A stretch of DNA of 64,000 nucleotides, taken from NCBI RefSeq assembly GCF_020509005.1, contig NC_063019.1, positions 2,170,001-2,234,000 of the forward strand, written 5' to 3'. The position numbers and the translations under genes are program-made. Shown here in pieces: positions 34,146 through 43,490 of this stretch; within the stretch, counting starts at the first letter, position 1, and each line of letters starts with the position of its first letter. The notes under the pieces were generated by a model that was given only the letters and a program-made list of their open reading frames with translations, was not told the DNA's origin and searched no databases. The stretch is from Fulvia fulva (taxonomy: Eukaryota; Ascomycota; Dothideomycetes; Mycosphaerellales; Mycosphaerellaceae).

Positions 34146-36272
34146 ATGCCTAGAGAACGCAACGCGGCGACACCATCAGCAGGTGGTCGCGCGCTCGTAG
34201 ACAGTCAGGATACAGGCACCGTCACGCCTCCCCCGAACCCAGACAACATGACTTCACAAACAGCGAACGGCGGCATGCGACCGCCACCTAAGCCTAAGGG
34301 CAAAAGCAAGCAGCGCACATCTCTTTTCCCCGACCTCTCCTCTTTTCCTCAGAGTCAGACACAGGACGACAACCGGCGGGTCACAGTAGACACCGGTGTC
34401 GCGCTACAACAAGAGATTGATAAAGCTTACCAGAAGGCCTTCGAGCGAGAAGAAGGTGGTGAGATTGACTTTACAGAACTGTTCGAGTTCAAGCTCGAAG
34501 AGAACCCAGGCGGCGACCCAGACGAGGTGTATCTATCACTCGACGAGGCAGAACACATTCTCGCATCCGAATACCAGAATGTCACCCCAGACAACCTCAC
34601 GACCCTTGCATCCCAACACCCGAAGACCACCCACGACTTCGTGCTACAAGCAGTCAACACGGCAATTACTAAGGGCAGACAACTCGATGTAATGGAGCGA
34701 GCCAACGACCTCCAGAACACCCAGTACACCACGCTGTACACCGAATACGACCGCATCTACAAGATGCTGCGAAGTGAAGAGCTTGTCACACAGAAAATGG
34801 CAGCAGATCTCAAGAGCAAGAAGGATTGCGACCCAGCTAAGTTGCAAGAGCTGGGGAAGAAATACAAGGAAGCCAACAACCTGTGCAAGCAGTTCAGCGA
34901 GATCTGCGAGAAGGAGAAGAAGAAGGCACAAGATGCTGAGGCGAAGAACCAGGCCCTACAACAAGAAGTCGATGACCTGAAGGCTCGGCTTGAGGCAGGA
35001 GACACCACACAGAACGGAGGTAGGGGCCGCTCAGGCCGCCGACCCTCTCGTTCCCGCCCACGCGAGACCTCACTCGAGCAGCTATTGCGTAGGTATCGCG
35101 AAGCTGCTGGTGGAGGGGGCGGTGGCGGTGGTGGTGATAACGATAACGATGGAGACGACGATGACCGTGGCGACAATGGCCGAGGACGTGACAACGACCG
35201 TCCGCGACCAGGACCCAACAACAGTCGTGACTCGAGAATGCGCAACACCCGCACCCAGACACCACTGGTTGACCTTCCAGAACGTCTCTTCACCATTGAC
35301 CGCACCCTCACTCGCGGCATGGAGATCGGCAAGGGTGTGCCCGACCCTAAGCACTTCAAGAACGATGACGACCCCAATTTCGACAGCTGGTACAGCAGTG
35401 TTCTCCTAAAGCTGACTGTAGCAACCTTCCGCACTGAGGCAGATGGTCTGCGCTTCGTGTATGGGTGGACACAAGGTGATCCTCAGCGAAGCATCAAGCC
35501 GAGGATCCCTGTGCCTGGACAGCAGTCCTTCAACGAGTTCAAGACTGGAGAAGAGTTATTAGACTGGATGACACGCCAATATGGCACACGCAATGAGGGA
35601 ACCAAGGCTATGGTTGACATTGCTACCTGCAAGCAAGAACAAGGCGAAACCTTTGTAGCCTTCCATGCCCGCTACTCGAAGTTGCGCGCCTGGATGTCAT
35701 GGACCGATGAGACCGAGCTCATGCTGTTCCGTAACCGACTGAACCGCAAGTACTTCATCAAGACCTTCGGCGACCGCGAAGTCGACCGCCGCCTAGACAG
35801 CATGCAAGACGTTATCGAGGAGTGCACCGCACTGGACGAGAATTTCTACGAGACAGATCGACTATACCCGCAGAAGGAGCGCCCCCGGGGCAATGGCAAC
35901 TCGAACAGCAATGGCGGCCAGAACAACCAGAACAACGGCAACGCAGTTGCTAGTGCCGCTGCCGGTGTAGCAGGTGCCTTGGTACAGCGCCCACTACAGT
36001 ACGCTGGTACCAAGAAGAAGGAGGATCTGCCGACACATCTACAGAACCTGCCTACGCTCAACCGTGAGCAGCGCGAAGACCTTAAGAAGCAGGGTAAGTG
36101 CTACCGCTGCCGTACAGGTTCTCACGTGTCGACCAACCCTGAATGCCCAATGTATGGGTACGATGGCGACTATCGCCCACCGCGTCCACGCAATACCACG
36201 CCGAATCCGAACGCGAACCTCAGTTCCCTAGCCGCCGATCCGCGGCAGGGAAATGGCACGACCGCTGCCTAA
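34146..36272 (+). CDS. gag: Chromovirus Gag (708 aa)
   Basis: Forms the virus-like particle and binds the element RNA. Residues 1-60 are low complexity. A long charged coiled coil spans about 190-300. A run of eleven Gly at about 321-331 leads into an Asp/Asn/Arg-rich disordered stretch. The capsid (retrotransposon gag) domain lies at about 410-575, with FDSWYSSVLLKL and the YSKLRAW block. A zinc knuckle follows at C652, C655, H660, C667; the last spacing (x6) is longer than the usual x4. The ATG at 34146 follows a 136-bp leader after the LTR. The stop TAA (36270-36272) lies just after a slippery heptamer and inside a stem-loop. No stop codon or frameshift interrupts it. Confidence 0.95.
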   Translation: MPRERNAATPSAGGRALVDSQDTGTVTPPPNPDNMTSQTANGGMRPPPKPKGKSKQRTSLFPDLSSFPQSQTQDDNRRVTVDTGVALQQEIDKAYQKAFEREEGGEIDFTELFEFKLEENPGGDPDEVYLSLDEAEHILASEYQNVTPDNLTTLASQHPKTTHDFVLQAVNTAITKGRQLDVMERANDLQNTQYTTLYTEYDRIYKMLRSEELVTQKMAADLKSKKDCDPAKLQELGKKYKEANNLCKQFSEICEKEKKKAQDAEAKNQALQQEVDDLKARLEAGDTTQNGGRGRSGRRPSRSRPRETSLEQLLRRYREAAGGGGGGGGGDNDNDGDDDDRGDNGRGRDNDRPRPGPNNSRDSRMRNTRTQTPLVDLPERLFTIDRTLTRGMEIGKGVPDPKHFKNDDDPNFDSWYSSVLLKLTVATFRTEADGLRFVYGWTQGDPQRSIKPRIPVPGQQSFNEFKTGEELLDWMTRQYGTRNEGTKAMVDIATCKQEQGETFVAFHARYSKLRAWMSWTDETELMLFRNRLNRKYFIKTFGDREVDRRLDSMQDVIEECTALDENFYETDRLYPQKERPRGNGNSNSNGGQNNQNNGNAVASAAAGVAGALVQRPLQYAGTKKKEDLPTHLQNLPTLNREQREDLKKQGKCYRCRTGSHVSTNPECPMYGYDGDYRPPRPRNTTPNPNANLSSLAADPRQGNGTTAA

Positions 36273-39200
36273 GCGTGGTAGACAGCGGTCACCCGAACTT
36301 CCTAGGACAGAAAGAGCATGAGATTGAGAGACACGGAACGCAAGAGACGGTAACAGACTATAGTGAGGAGCTTAAGATATCGGCATGCGCACTGGATAAG
36401 CAACAGCCAGCTGTGTACCCTCACATAGTGTTACCCGTAATGATACAACAGAGAAAGGCTCGAGGCCTTGTAGATTCTGCTTCCACCTCTCTCTTTCTTG
36501 ACTGGAAATTCACACGCAAATACACAATACCCCTGATCCCTTTGACGCAAAGCCGACGACTAACACTGGGAGATGGAACGGCCACTGCGCGGCAGATTAC
36601 ACACGCGGCCCCTGTAGACGTAGTCATAGGCGATCATCACGAGCAAATGTTATGCTACGTCACCGACCTCGAATACGACATCGTCTTTGGCCTGCCGTGG
36701 CTTACAGCGCACAACCCAAACATCTTCTGGGAGACAGGCGAGGTGGCATTCAGGTCGGATTACTGCTTTGGTCACTGTCTACAGAATAAGACACCGACAA
36801 CAGTGCAATCCCTGAACCACCGCGAGAAGAAGAAGCAGGCACCAGTACGGTACGGACCAGAGCCCTTCACTGGAGATGTAGCGAGCTTCACAGCAGGAGG
36901 AGCAGAGCTGAATGCCTCATCATATGACCTGGAAGACATAGACGATGAAGAAGTGGACTGCCAGGGCGTTTCTCAACGCGCGTGGGGGATGTACGCGCAC
37001 CGGCCTGGGGCTGAGTGCTTCTACATCATGCCCACTAGGCGTGAGAGCGACGGCGGAGAGCTTAAGCTGAGTGCAATGGCTGCTGATGATCTGGACCAAT
37101 TCTTGAACAAGCAGTTCAATCACAACCCGAAGGAGAAGTTGCCGCCAATGTACCACGATATTGCGGACGCTTTCTCAGCTAAGGATCATGAAGGACTCCC
37201 ACCTCACCGACTAGGCGTAGATCATGAGATTCACATTAAGCCTGATGGTCCACAAGAGCCACCATACCGCAAGCCCTACGGCCTAGCTGAGAAGGAGAAC
37301 GAGGCAGTTAAAAAATGGCTAGACGAGCAAACATCTGAAGGGAAGGTGCGGAAAGCAGGGCAAAAGACGAACCAGTCTCCTGCACCAGTGCTAGTGGTAC
37401 GTAAGCCTGGAGGTGGGCTGCGTGTTTGTATCGACTACAGAGGATTGAATGCGATCACTATCAAGAACCGGTATCCGATTCCCTTGATACAAGAGACGCT
37501 CAACCGCATGCACGGCAAGAAGTACTTCACAAAGCTGGACATTGTAGCAGCCTTCAACAAGTTACGGATAGCTGAAGGGCACGAGTGGTTGACAGCGTTT
37601 GCGACACGATACGGCATCTACGAGTGTCTAGTGTTGCCATTCGGCTTGTGCAACGGACCAGCATCGTTCCAATCATACATCAACAAGGTCTTGCAAGAAC
37701 ACCTAGACGACTTTGTGTCGGCCTACCTGGATGACGTACTTATCTTCAGTGACACCTTGGAGGAGCACATTGAACACGTGCGGAAGGTTCTCACCAAGCT
37801 ACGCGATGCAGGACTTACAGTGGACATCGACAAAAGCGAATTCCACCAACAGAAGGTGAAGTATCTTGGGCTAATCATAACCCCTGACGGCATCGAGATG
37901 GACCCCGAGAAACTCGAATGTATTCAGACATGGGAAGCTCCTGAGAACCTGAAGGATGTCCAGGCCTTCCTTGGATTTGCCAACTTCTACAGGCGATTCA
38001 TCGAAGCATTTTCGCGCATAGCTGCTCCTCTCACAAACCTGACCAAGTCGGACGGACCAAGCAATCACAAGAACAGAAGGATTCAATGGTCACTAGATTG
38101 CCAACGAGCCTTTGACAATTTGAAAGCTGCGTTCAGCAAAGCCGGCATGCTCGCACATTACGTGCCAGGCAGGGAAACAGTAATAGAGACAGATTCTTCA
38201 GATTTTGTGAACGCCGGCGTGCTTTCGCAGTATGACGAGAATGGTGTGCTACATCCTGTGGCCTTCTACTCGAAGAAGTTGAGTCCACAGGAGTGCAATT
38301 ATGAAATCTATGATAAGGAACTGTTAGCCATCATCAAGGCTTTTGAGGAATGGAGACCCGAGCTCGCCTGCGAGGCAGATGATGAGGACTCACAGCCAGT
38401 CAAGATTTACACCGACCACAAGAACCTGGAATACTTCATGACGACAAAGCAGCTAAATCGGCGACAAGCGCGTTGGGCTGAGTTCTTGTCACAGTTCAAC
38501 TTCAAGATAATATACCGTCCAGGACTTCAAGGTACAAAGCCAGACAGCCTGACGAGACGCAGCCAGGACCTTCCGCAGGGGGTGGACGACCCTCGGAACC
38601 AGCATCAGCATCAGACATTGCTGCCTCCTAAGCGATTCCTTAAGATCGCCTCACTACAGGCAACAGTAGAAGATGCGCCGGAAGAAGAGGAACCAGTACC
38701 GCTAAACCCTGAAGCTGAAGAGTTTATGCCTACAGAACGAGATGCGCCTACTGAACAACCGGCGACGCGTGAAAGTCAGCGGGAAGCCGAACTCGAGTAT
38801 CGAATGTCGACGGCGTACGTAACCGATAACGAGCTCAAGACCGCGATTAAGGACCTGCAGAAAGACCGCACTCCTACACTGCTACAGAGAGCGAAGATTC
38901 ACCCAGCACACTGCAAAGTGGATGGCGACCTGCTATATGTTCGAAACCAATACGACGGCTGGAGCTTATGGGTACCAAATGACCAAGCTTTACAGACCAG
39001 GATAATCAAGATAAACCATGACGCTCCAGCAGCAGGCCATCCAGGACGAGCTCGCACTTATGAACTCGTAGCACGTGAATTCTACTGGCCTGGATTAGCG
39101 AGATCCGTGCGCAGATACACCGCGAATTGCCGCACCTGCCGTACAACAAAATCTCTGCACTCCCAGCCACTAGGATTACTACAGCCACTTCCTGTTCCAG

Positions 39201-40939
39201 ATCGGCCTTGGAAACACATTGCAGTCGACTTCGTTGTCGGACTCCCAGACAGCACTCTTGACGGCATGGTCTACAACAACATTATGACCGTCACTGACAG
39301 GCTCACTAAGGAAGTCGAGCTGATCCCTATTGGCGCAATGACAGCACAGAATACGGCAAGGCTTTTCCTCAAACATGTGTTCTGTCGGCGCGGGTTTCCT
39401 GACACCATTACATCAGACCGTGGCAAGCAGTGGGTTGCTACCTTCTGGAAGAAACTCTGCAAGATGCTCCGCACAAATCGCAAGCTGAGTTCTTCGTATC
39501 ACCCAGAAACTGATGGACAGTCAGAACGCACTAACCAGGCGATGGAACAGTATCTCCGCATGTTCACCAACGAGGCACAGGATGACTGGGCAGAATGGCT
39601 GTGCCTTGCTCAGTTCGCGATCAACAATCACCTGTCTGAGACTACTGGTGTGTCGCCGTTCTACGCCACCTTAGGATACAACCCTGAGTTCATAGAGCGA
39701 GTTGACCTGAACGCTGGAAAGGAGGGAGGACTGACCACTCTCCAGCGACTGGACGCGCGATCAGCAGAAACCTTTGTGCGTCGAATTTGCGAGCTTCACA
39801 AACACCTTCAAGAGAATATGCGAATGTCACAAGCTCTCCAAGCAGAGGCAGCAAACCGCCACCGAAGCATTCCTCCAGACTACAAGGTGGGTGATTGGGT
39901 GTATCTTAGCACCAAGAACATCCGCACGACTCGACCATCTAAGAAGCTGGACAGGAGATATGCCGGCCCTTACCAGATCACGGAAGTTATGCCGGCCAGA
40001 CTCTCTTATCGACTGAAACTATCAGACGCTCTAGTAGGACTTGATAACTGCTTCCACACCTCACTACTACAACGAGCCGACCACCCCGATTTCCCACCAC
40101 TTGAAGGGCAGCATCTGGCGCCGCCACCACCGATAACTATCGAACCTGACACCACCGAGGCTGATGCAGCAGCCGATGTAGTGGCAGCACCTACGCACAT
40201 GTACGAGGTGGAAAAGATCCTTGACATGTACACCCGTAAGCGGGCAGGCAAGGTGAAGAAGGGGCACAAGCGCAAAGTAGATACATGGTACAAGGTGAAA
40301 TGGGCTGGATATCAGAACGAAGAGGATGGTGAGACCTGGCAACCTGCAGAGGACATGCTTGAACACGCAGCCGCCGCTGTTGCAGACTTTCACCATAACC
40401 GGCCGGAGTTGTCTACGCCTGTAGGCTTCGCAGCTCCATCTGACTGGTCCCTACCAGCCACTGAGATACTCGGGCTCAACTCGATCAGGGTCATTCCGAA
40501 AGACACCGTCACGAATGAGTCGCCTCGAGCCTTGCCTCTAATAGAATCTGCTCCGCACATATTCGATACTCGAGTGGAGCCTACAGAGCCTGCAATGATA
40601 CCCAACTTTGGTCATAAGGATCATACGCGAGTGCGAGCCGAAGACAGACTTAGATCTGGGGCAAGCCAGCTAACTAGGCAACATGTTTCTCGAAGGAAGC
40701 CGGTCGAGGATAGTCTTGATAGAGCGAATGCGATGTTATCGGATGACGACAGGGCACTAGAGGATGATTCGGCGTTCGCGCGATTATGGAGCTCGACAGG
40801 CAAGTGGCCTCACAAGGTGAATAACGCTCAGAGGACTGAGGCGTGTTTTGGGAGGGGGGGTACTGTCACGGGCAGCCCGCGACCCCTCACTGTAGCTGCG
40901 TCGGCCCGGCTGAACCGCGGACCTTCTGCATCGGGTTAG
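36143..40939 (+). CDS. pol: Chromovirus Pol: protease, RT, RNase H, integrase, chromodomain
   Basis: Open for 1,598 codons from the first ATG, but probably made only as a Gag-Pol fusion through the -1 frameshift at 36248-36254; the ATG overlaps gag by 130 bp. Protease: VDSAS with D111, Ala replacing the usual Gly, and FGLPWL near 185. RT: FTKLDIVAAFN near 463 and YLDD at 528-531. RNase H: ETDSSDF near 685 to RPGLQGTKPDSLTRR. Integrase: H-H-C-C region about 957-1000, catalytic D near 1028 and 1090 and E near 1127, GPYQI near 1274. Chromodomain about 1352-1420 (YEVEKIL ... WYKVKWAGY ... ETWQPAEDM) with a basic insert. A 178-residue tail without known domain ends inside the 3' LTR. No disruption seen. 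Confidence 0.95.
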   Translation: MPNVWVRWRLSPTASTQYHAESEREPQFPSRRSAAGKWHDRCLSVVDSGHPNFLGQKEHEIERHGTQETVTDYSEELKISACALDKQQPAVYPHIVLPVMIQQRKARGLVDSASTSLFLDWKFTRKYTIPLIPLTQSRRLTLGDGTATARQITHAAPVDVVIGDHHEQMLCYVTDLEYDIVFGLPWLTAHNPNIFWETGEVAFRSDYCFGHCLQNKTPTTVQSLNHREKKKQAPVRYGPEPFTGDVASFTAGGAELNASSYDLEDIDDEEVDCQGVSQRAWGMYAHRPGAECFYIMPTRRESDGGELKLSAMAADDLDQFLNKQFNHNPKEKLPPMYHDIADAFSAKDHEGLPPHRLGVDHEIHIKPDGPQEPPYRKPYGLAEKENEAVKKWLDEQTSEGKVRKAGQKTNQSPAPVLVVRKPGGGLRVCIDYRGLNAITIKNRYPIPLIQETLNRMHGKKYFTKLDIVAAFNKLRIAEGHEWLTAFATRYGIYECLVLPFGLCNGPASFQSYINKVLQEHLDDFVSAYLDDVLIFSDTLEEHIEHVRKVLTKLRDAGLTVDIDKSEFHQQKVKYLGLIITPDGIEMDPEKLECIQTWEAPENLKDVQAFLGFANFYRRFIEAFSRIAAPLTNLTKSDGPSNHKNRRIQWSLDCQRAFDNLKAAFSKAGMLAHYVPGRETVIETDSSDFVNAGVLSQYDENGVLHPVAFYSKKLSPQECNYEIYDKELLAIIKAFEEWRPELACEADDEDSQPVKIYTDHKNLEYFMTTKQLNRRQARWAEFLSQFNFKIIYRPGLQGTKPDSLTRRSQDLPQGVDDPRNQHQHQTLLPPKRFLKIASLQATVEDAPEEEEPVPLNPEAEEFMPTERDAPTEQPATRESQREAELEYRMSTAYVTDNELKTAIKDLQKDRTPTLLQRAKIHPAHCKVDGDLLYVRNQYDGWSLWVPNDQALQTRIIKINHDAPAAGHPGRARTYELVAREFYWPGLARSVRRYTANCRTCRTTKSLHSQPLGLLQPLPVPDRPWKHIAVDFVVGLPDSTLDGMVYNNIMTVTDRLTKEVELIPIGAMTAQNTARLFLKHVFCRRGFPDTITSDRGKQWVATFWKKLCKMLRTNRKLSSSYHPETDGQSERTNQAMEQYLRMFTNEAQDDWAEWLCLAQFAINNHLSETTGVSPFYATLGYNPEFIERVDLNAGKEGGLTTLQRLDARSAETFVRRICELHKHLQENMRMSQALQAEAANRHRSIPPDYKVGDWVYLSTKNIRTTRPSKKLDRRYAGPYQITEVMPARLSYRLKLSDALVGLDNCFHTSLLQRADHPDFPPLEGQHLAPPPPITIEPDTTEADAAADVVAAPTHMYEVEKILDMYTRKRAGKVKKGHKRKVDTWYKVKWAGYQNEEDGETWQPAEDMLEHAAAAVADFHHNRPELSTPVGFAAPSDWSLPATEILGLNSIRVIPKDTVTNESPRALPLIESAPHIFDTRVEPTEPAMIPNFGHKDHTRVRAEDRLRSGASQLTRQHVSRRKPVEDSLDRANAMLSDDDRALEDDSAFARLWSSTGKWPHKVNNAQRTEACFGRGGTVTGSPRPLTVAASARLNRGPSASG
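36248..36290 (+). promoter_or_regulatory. -1 ribosomal frameshift signal between gag and pol
   Basis: GGGAAAT at 36248-36254 fits the X-XXY-YYZ rule exactly in the gag frame (G GGA AAT). A 5-base spacer follows, then a perfect 8-bp stem: GACCGCTG at 36260-36267 with CAGCGGTC at 36283-36290, loop 15 bases. Slippage by -1 moves ribosomes from gag into the pol frame. The heptamer and most of the stem persist in the RIP-altered copy (7813-7819 on the minus strand). Confidence 0.82.
40850..40860 (+). other. Chromovirus polypurine tract
   Basis: GGGAGGGGGGG lies three bases before the 3' LTR, the expected site of plus-strand DNA priming. It is also within the pol frame. Confidence 0.8.
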
Positions 40940-41047
40940 CGCGGCTTGGCTTTACTTTATAACTTCGCCGCGCCTCGCGCTCCTCTTTCGTAGCTTCGTA
41001 GAACAACAACTATCTCATTCGGACCCTATAGTACGCGCGCCCTTATA
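40864..41047 (+). repeat. Chromovirus 3' LTR
   Basis: 184 bp. Two differences from the 5' LTR (41030 and 41046), both TpG or CpA to TpA. The first 76 bp encode the end of pol. Confidence 0.95.
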
Positions 41048-41052
41048 GGTAG
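41048..41052. repeat. Target-site duplication GGTAG, right of the chromovirus
   Basis: Exact copy of 33821-33825. Confidence 0.92.
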
Positions 41053-41305
41053 TTAGTCTAGAGATATTAAGGAGATCGTAAGTTCATTCTATAAGGGGCT
41101 AAGTAGGCTAAGTCAAAGTCTAGTCTTCGTAGTAAGCCTACTCTTAAATCAAGGATATAGCCTAGAAATGAGACAAGTACGCTAGAAACTAGGTACTGGA
41201 ACTAGAGACTAGTTAAATTAAGGTTAGAAACTAAAACTACTAAGTGAACATCCTAGTAAAGGAGGTACGACTAGGAAGTAAGAGCCTCCTTCTAAGCGTT
41301 TCTAG
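41053..41305. other. Old RIP-altered DNA, unassigned
   Basis: Continuation of the DNA at 33712-33825 after the chromovirus is removed. CpA/TpG-poor, TAG-rich, no recognisable domain. Confidence 0.4.
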
Positions 41306-41762
41306 AGGCTAATAAATAAAGATAGATAGAGTTGTCATTCCCCTATTCTAGGACCCTATCCGGCCTATATAGGTAAATATCTATTATTATATACGAAGGG
41401 AAACCCGAATAGGTGAAAACGCTTCCCGCCCCCGACCTCTTCTTATCTAGATTAGCTTTCCCTCTAAACGTACGTAGTCTATATTACTACCCCGTTAGCC
41501 CCCGCTCCTAGCTAGTCTCGTCGCGCTACGCCGTATCCTCTCTTCCTATACTACTTCTACTAGGCGGTACTGTTCTAGCTAGCCCTTCTCTAGTATCTAG
41601 TTCGTAATACGCCGTAGGTCCTTAACGTTATTAAGAAGTGCCCTAATCGTCCGGTTCCTCGCCTTTACTATCTACTCCCCCTTCCTAGTAACTACCTCGG
41701 ATAGACAAGGAGTACGTACCGTATATTCTAGGAGTAATAGCCGTAGGGGTAAAAGGCTAATA
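41306..41762 (-). mobile_element. LINE-B 3' fragment (about 440 bp) with TSD
   Basis: Positions 41315-41753 match the last ~440 bp of LINE-B (compare 57761-58195) in minus orientation, with the GATAGATAGA tail at 41321. AGGCTAATA flanks it at 41306-41314 and 41754-41762. A 5'-truncated insertion, later RIP-altered. Confidence 0.8.
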
Positions 41763-42050
41763 TATATCTATTATGCTAGTAAACTATAAGTTAGTAACCT
41801 CCTTACGCCTAAGAAAAAGAAACAATAAAATCCTATCCCTCCTTTAACCTAAATCCTAGTAAATATAGCTATCTCCTCCGTAGTAAGGTTATAAGGCCGT
41901 ACCTATAGTCTCGTCGGCTTAGATTCTAGTTCCGGAAGTATAGCTACTCTATTAATGCCTATTAAGAGTACTCTATAGCTACTCTTATATATCTCCGTAG
42001 ACCGGAGTAATAGGACTAATTTTCGCCTTATATAGCTAAATACAAAACAT
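41763..42050. other. Unassigned RIP-altered DNA
   Basis: About 290 bp with no recognisable domain or match elsewhere in the window. It may be distal LINE-B 5' UTR or older element DNA. Confidence 0.4.
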
Positions 42051-42220
42051 TCGAAAGCTCTTATTAAGACTCTTCTAACGATCTATAAAGCAGGCGACTA
42101 CCTATAGAATTAAGGGAGTTCTACCTCATTTAATTTGGATAGCTTAAAGTTCTCTTAACCCTATTTCTTTAGCTCTAAACACCGCGGAGGTGCCTAGCTA
42201 TATTAGGTAACTCCTAGGTA

Positions 42221-43490
42221 ATAGTAGCCTAGGCTACGGCACTACCGGCGCCTACGGCTCTATAGGCGAAGCTCCTATAAGACAACTAGTAGTAACTTAT
42301 AGAGGACCTAAAAAGTATAGAAACTAATAATTAGCTCCTATACCGGTCTCTATAGGTAATGATCACTTAGCTACGTACGGCGCTTATACTATCGTATTAC
42401 CGAGGGTAATAAGAAATAAGGACGACGTCTTAGGCGATCAATAAGGCCACCCGGAATCAATACCCCTATAGCTAGGTATTTGTCGCGGTATCGATACTAG
42501 GCCCCCGTCTAACGTACGATATAGTTACGATCCGTATTATAGTAAAGGAAGACTAGGCCGAAGTTACGAAGCTATCGAATAAGGAGCTCGCCTAACGAAT
42601 TATTTAACTAGGAGTAGTCGTAGTAAACTAATAGTCTAACGGTACTCTATAGATCTATACTAGCTCTACTACTACTACTAGGAGGCAACTAGAGGTATAG
42701 CTATAGTAGGTATCTAAGGTTACGGTATTAGCAAAGGTCTTAACAAAGCAATTTACGATCCTAGTCTACGATATACCTAAGGAGTTCGACCTAACTAAGT
42801 AAGCTTACCTACGTACTCTCTAAGAGGACAACCCGGTCACTCTTAACTCTCTAATCTAGAAGGCGACTTGGCTCTATAGGAAATGGCTAGAAGGTAAAAA
42901 GGCCTCGGCGCTAATAGTATAGCTATAAGACTCGAAAGCGGCGGATTCAGCGATAGAACAAGGCCTAATCTAGTAATATAGCCTCAAGATAGTAGAAAAG
43001 CACTCCTTATCCTTTCGTGTCCTCTAATACTTCAAATAGTAACAGTATAGACACTAAACCTACACGTGTACAAATAAGTAGGCCTACTCGAACTATATAG
43101 GAGACTAAATATCTAGGGACTATATATCGACTACGAGACGGTACGTAAACTGTCCGGGGCACTACCTATCGTATAGCGCGGAATACCTATAGCGGAAACT
43201 AGCGAAAAACAAGGCAATCACAAACAGAACCGTCGCCCTAAGATTCTACGGCGACCGTAAGGCTAGCCTATACCGGAACTAGTTAGCGGCGGTCGGGTAT
43301 AAGCGCCCTAGGGCCGAGAACGATATAAAGGATACGTAACCTAGGGCGTACGGGAGGCCACGTGCTCTACTAGCTACGGCGAGGGAATCTAACTAGGCCC
43401 GGCTCCCCTTTAGTATATAGCCGATAGGCGTAGACTAGGACGTATAGGGTAGTAGGACATAGGACGATATAGAGGAAATAATTGTCGATA
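42221..43490 (+). pseudogene. LINE-B ORF1 relic
   Basis: Aligns codon by codon with the open ORF1 at 1-870. The start ATG is ATA (42221-42223), and CAG and TGG codons have become TAG. The knuckle region lies near 43025-43080. The part beyond 43090 shows the region lost off the left window edge: further Cys/His-containing stretches near 43140-43250. Confidence 0.82.

Larger units (their letters stand above)
33826..41047 (+). mobile_element. Intact Ty3/gypsy chromovirus (7,222 bp)
   Basis: Two 184-bp LTRs starting TGTCACGGG differ at only two positions, both of RIP type. A perfect 5-bp TSD (GGTAG) flanks the element. Between the LTRs lie a self-priming site, open gag and pol frames in a -1 relation, a purine tract and a C-terminal chromodomain. 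CpA and TpG are abundant, in sharp contrast to flanking DNA, so the insertion is recent and post-dates the RIP of its surroundings. RIP-altered relatives lie at 1076-10139 and 46985-47810. The chromodomain suggests integration into methylated-histone heterochromatin (known for the family; not shown here). Confidence 0.96.

Noticed and set aside
34012..34200. 62-codon ORF overlapping the gag start
   Set aside because: It needs a TTG start inside the primer-binding site and encodes nothing recognisable.
34427..35434. Several long minus-strand ORFs opposite gag (up to 225 codons)
   Set aside because: They are antisense shadows of the gag frame; composition is low complexity and no start context, domain or conservation supports them.
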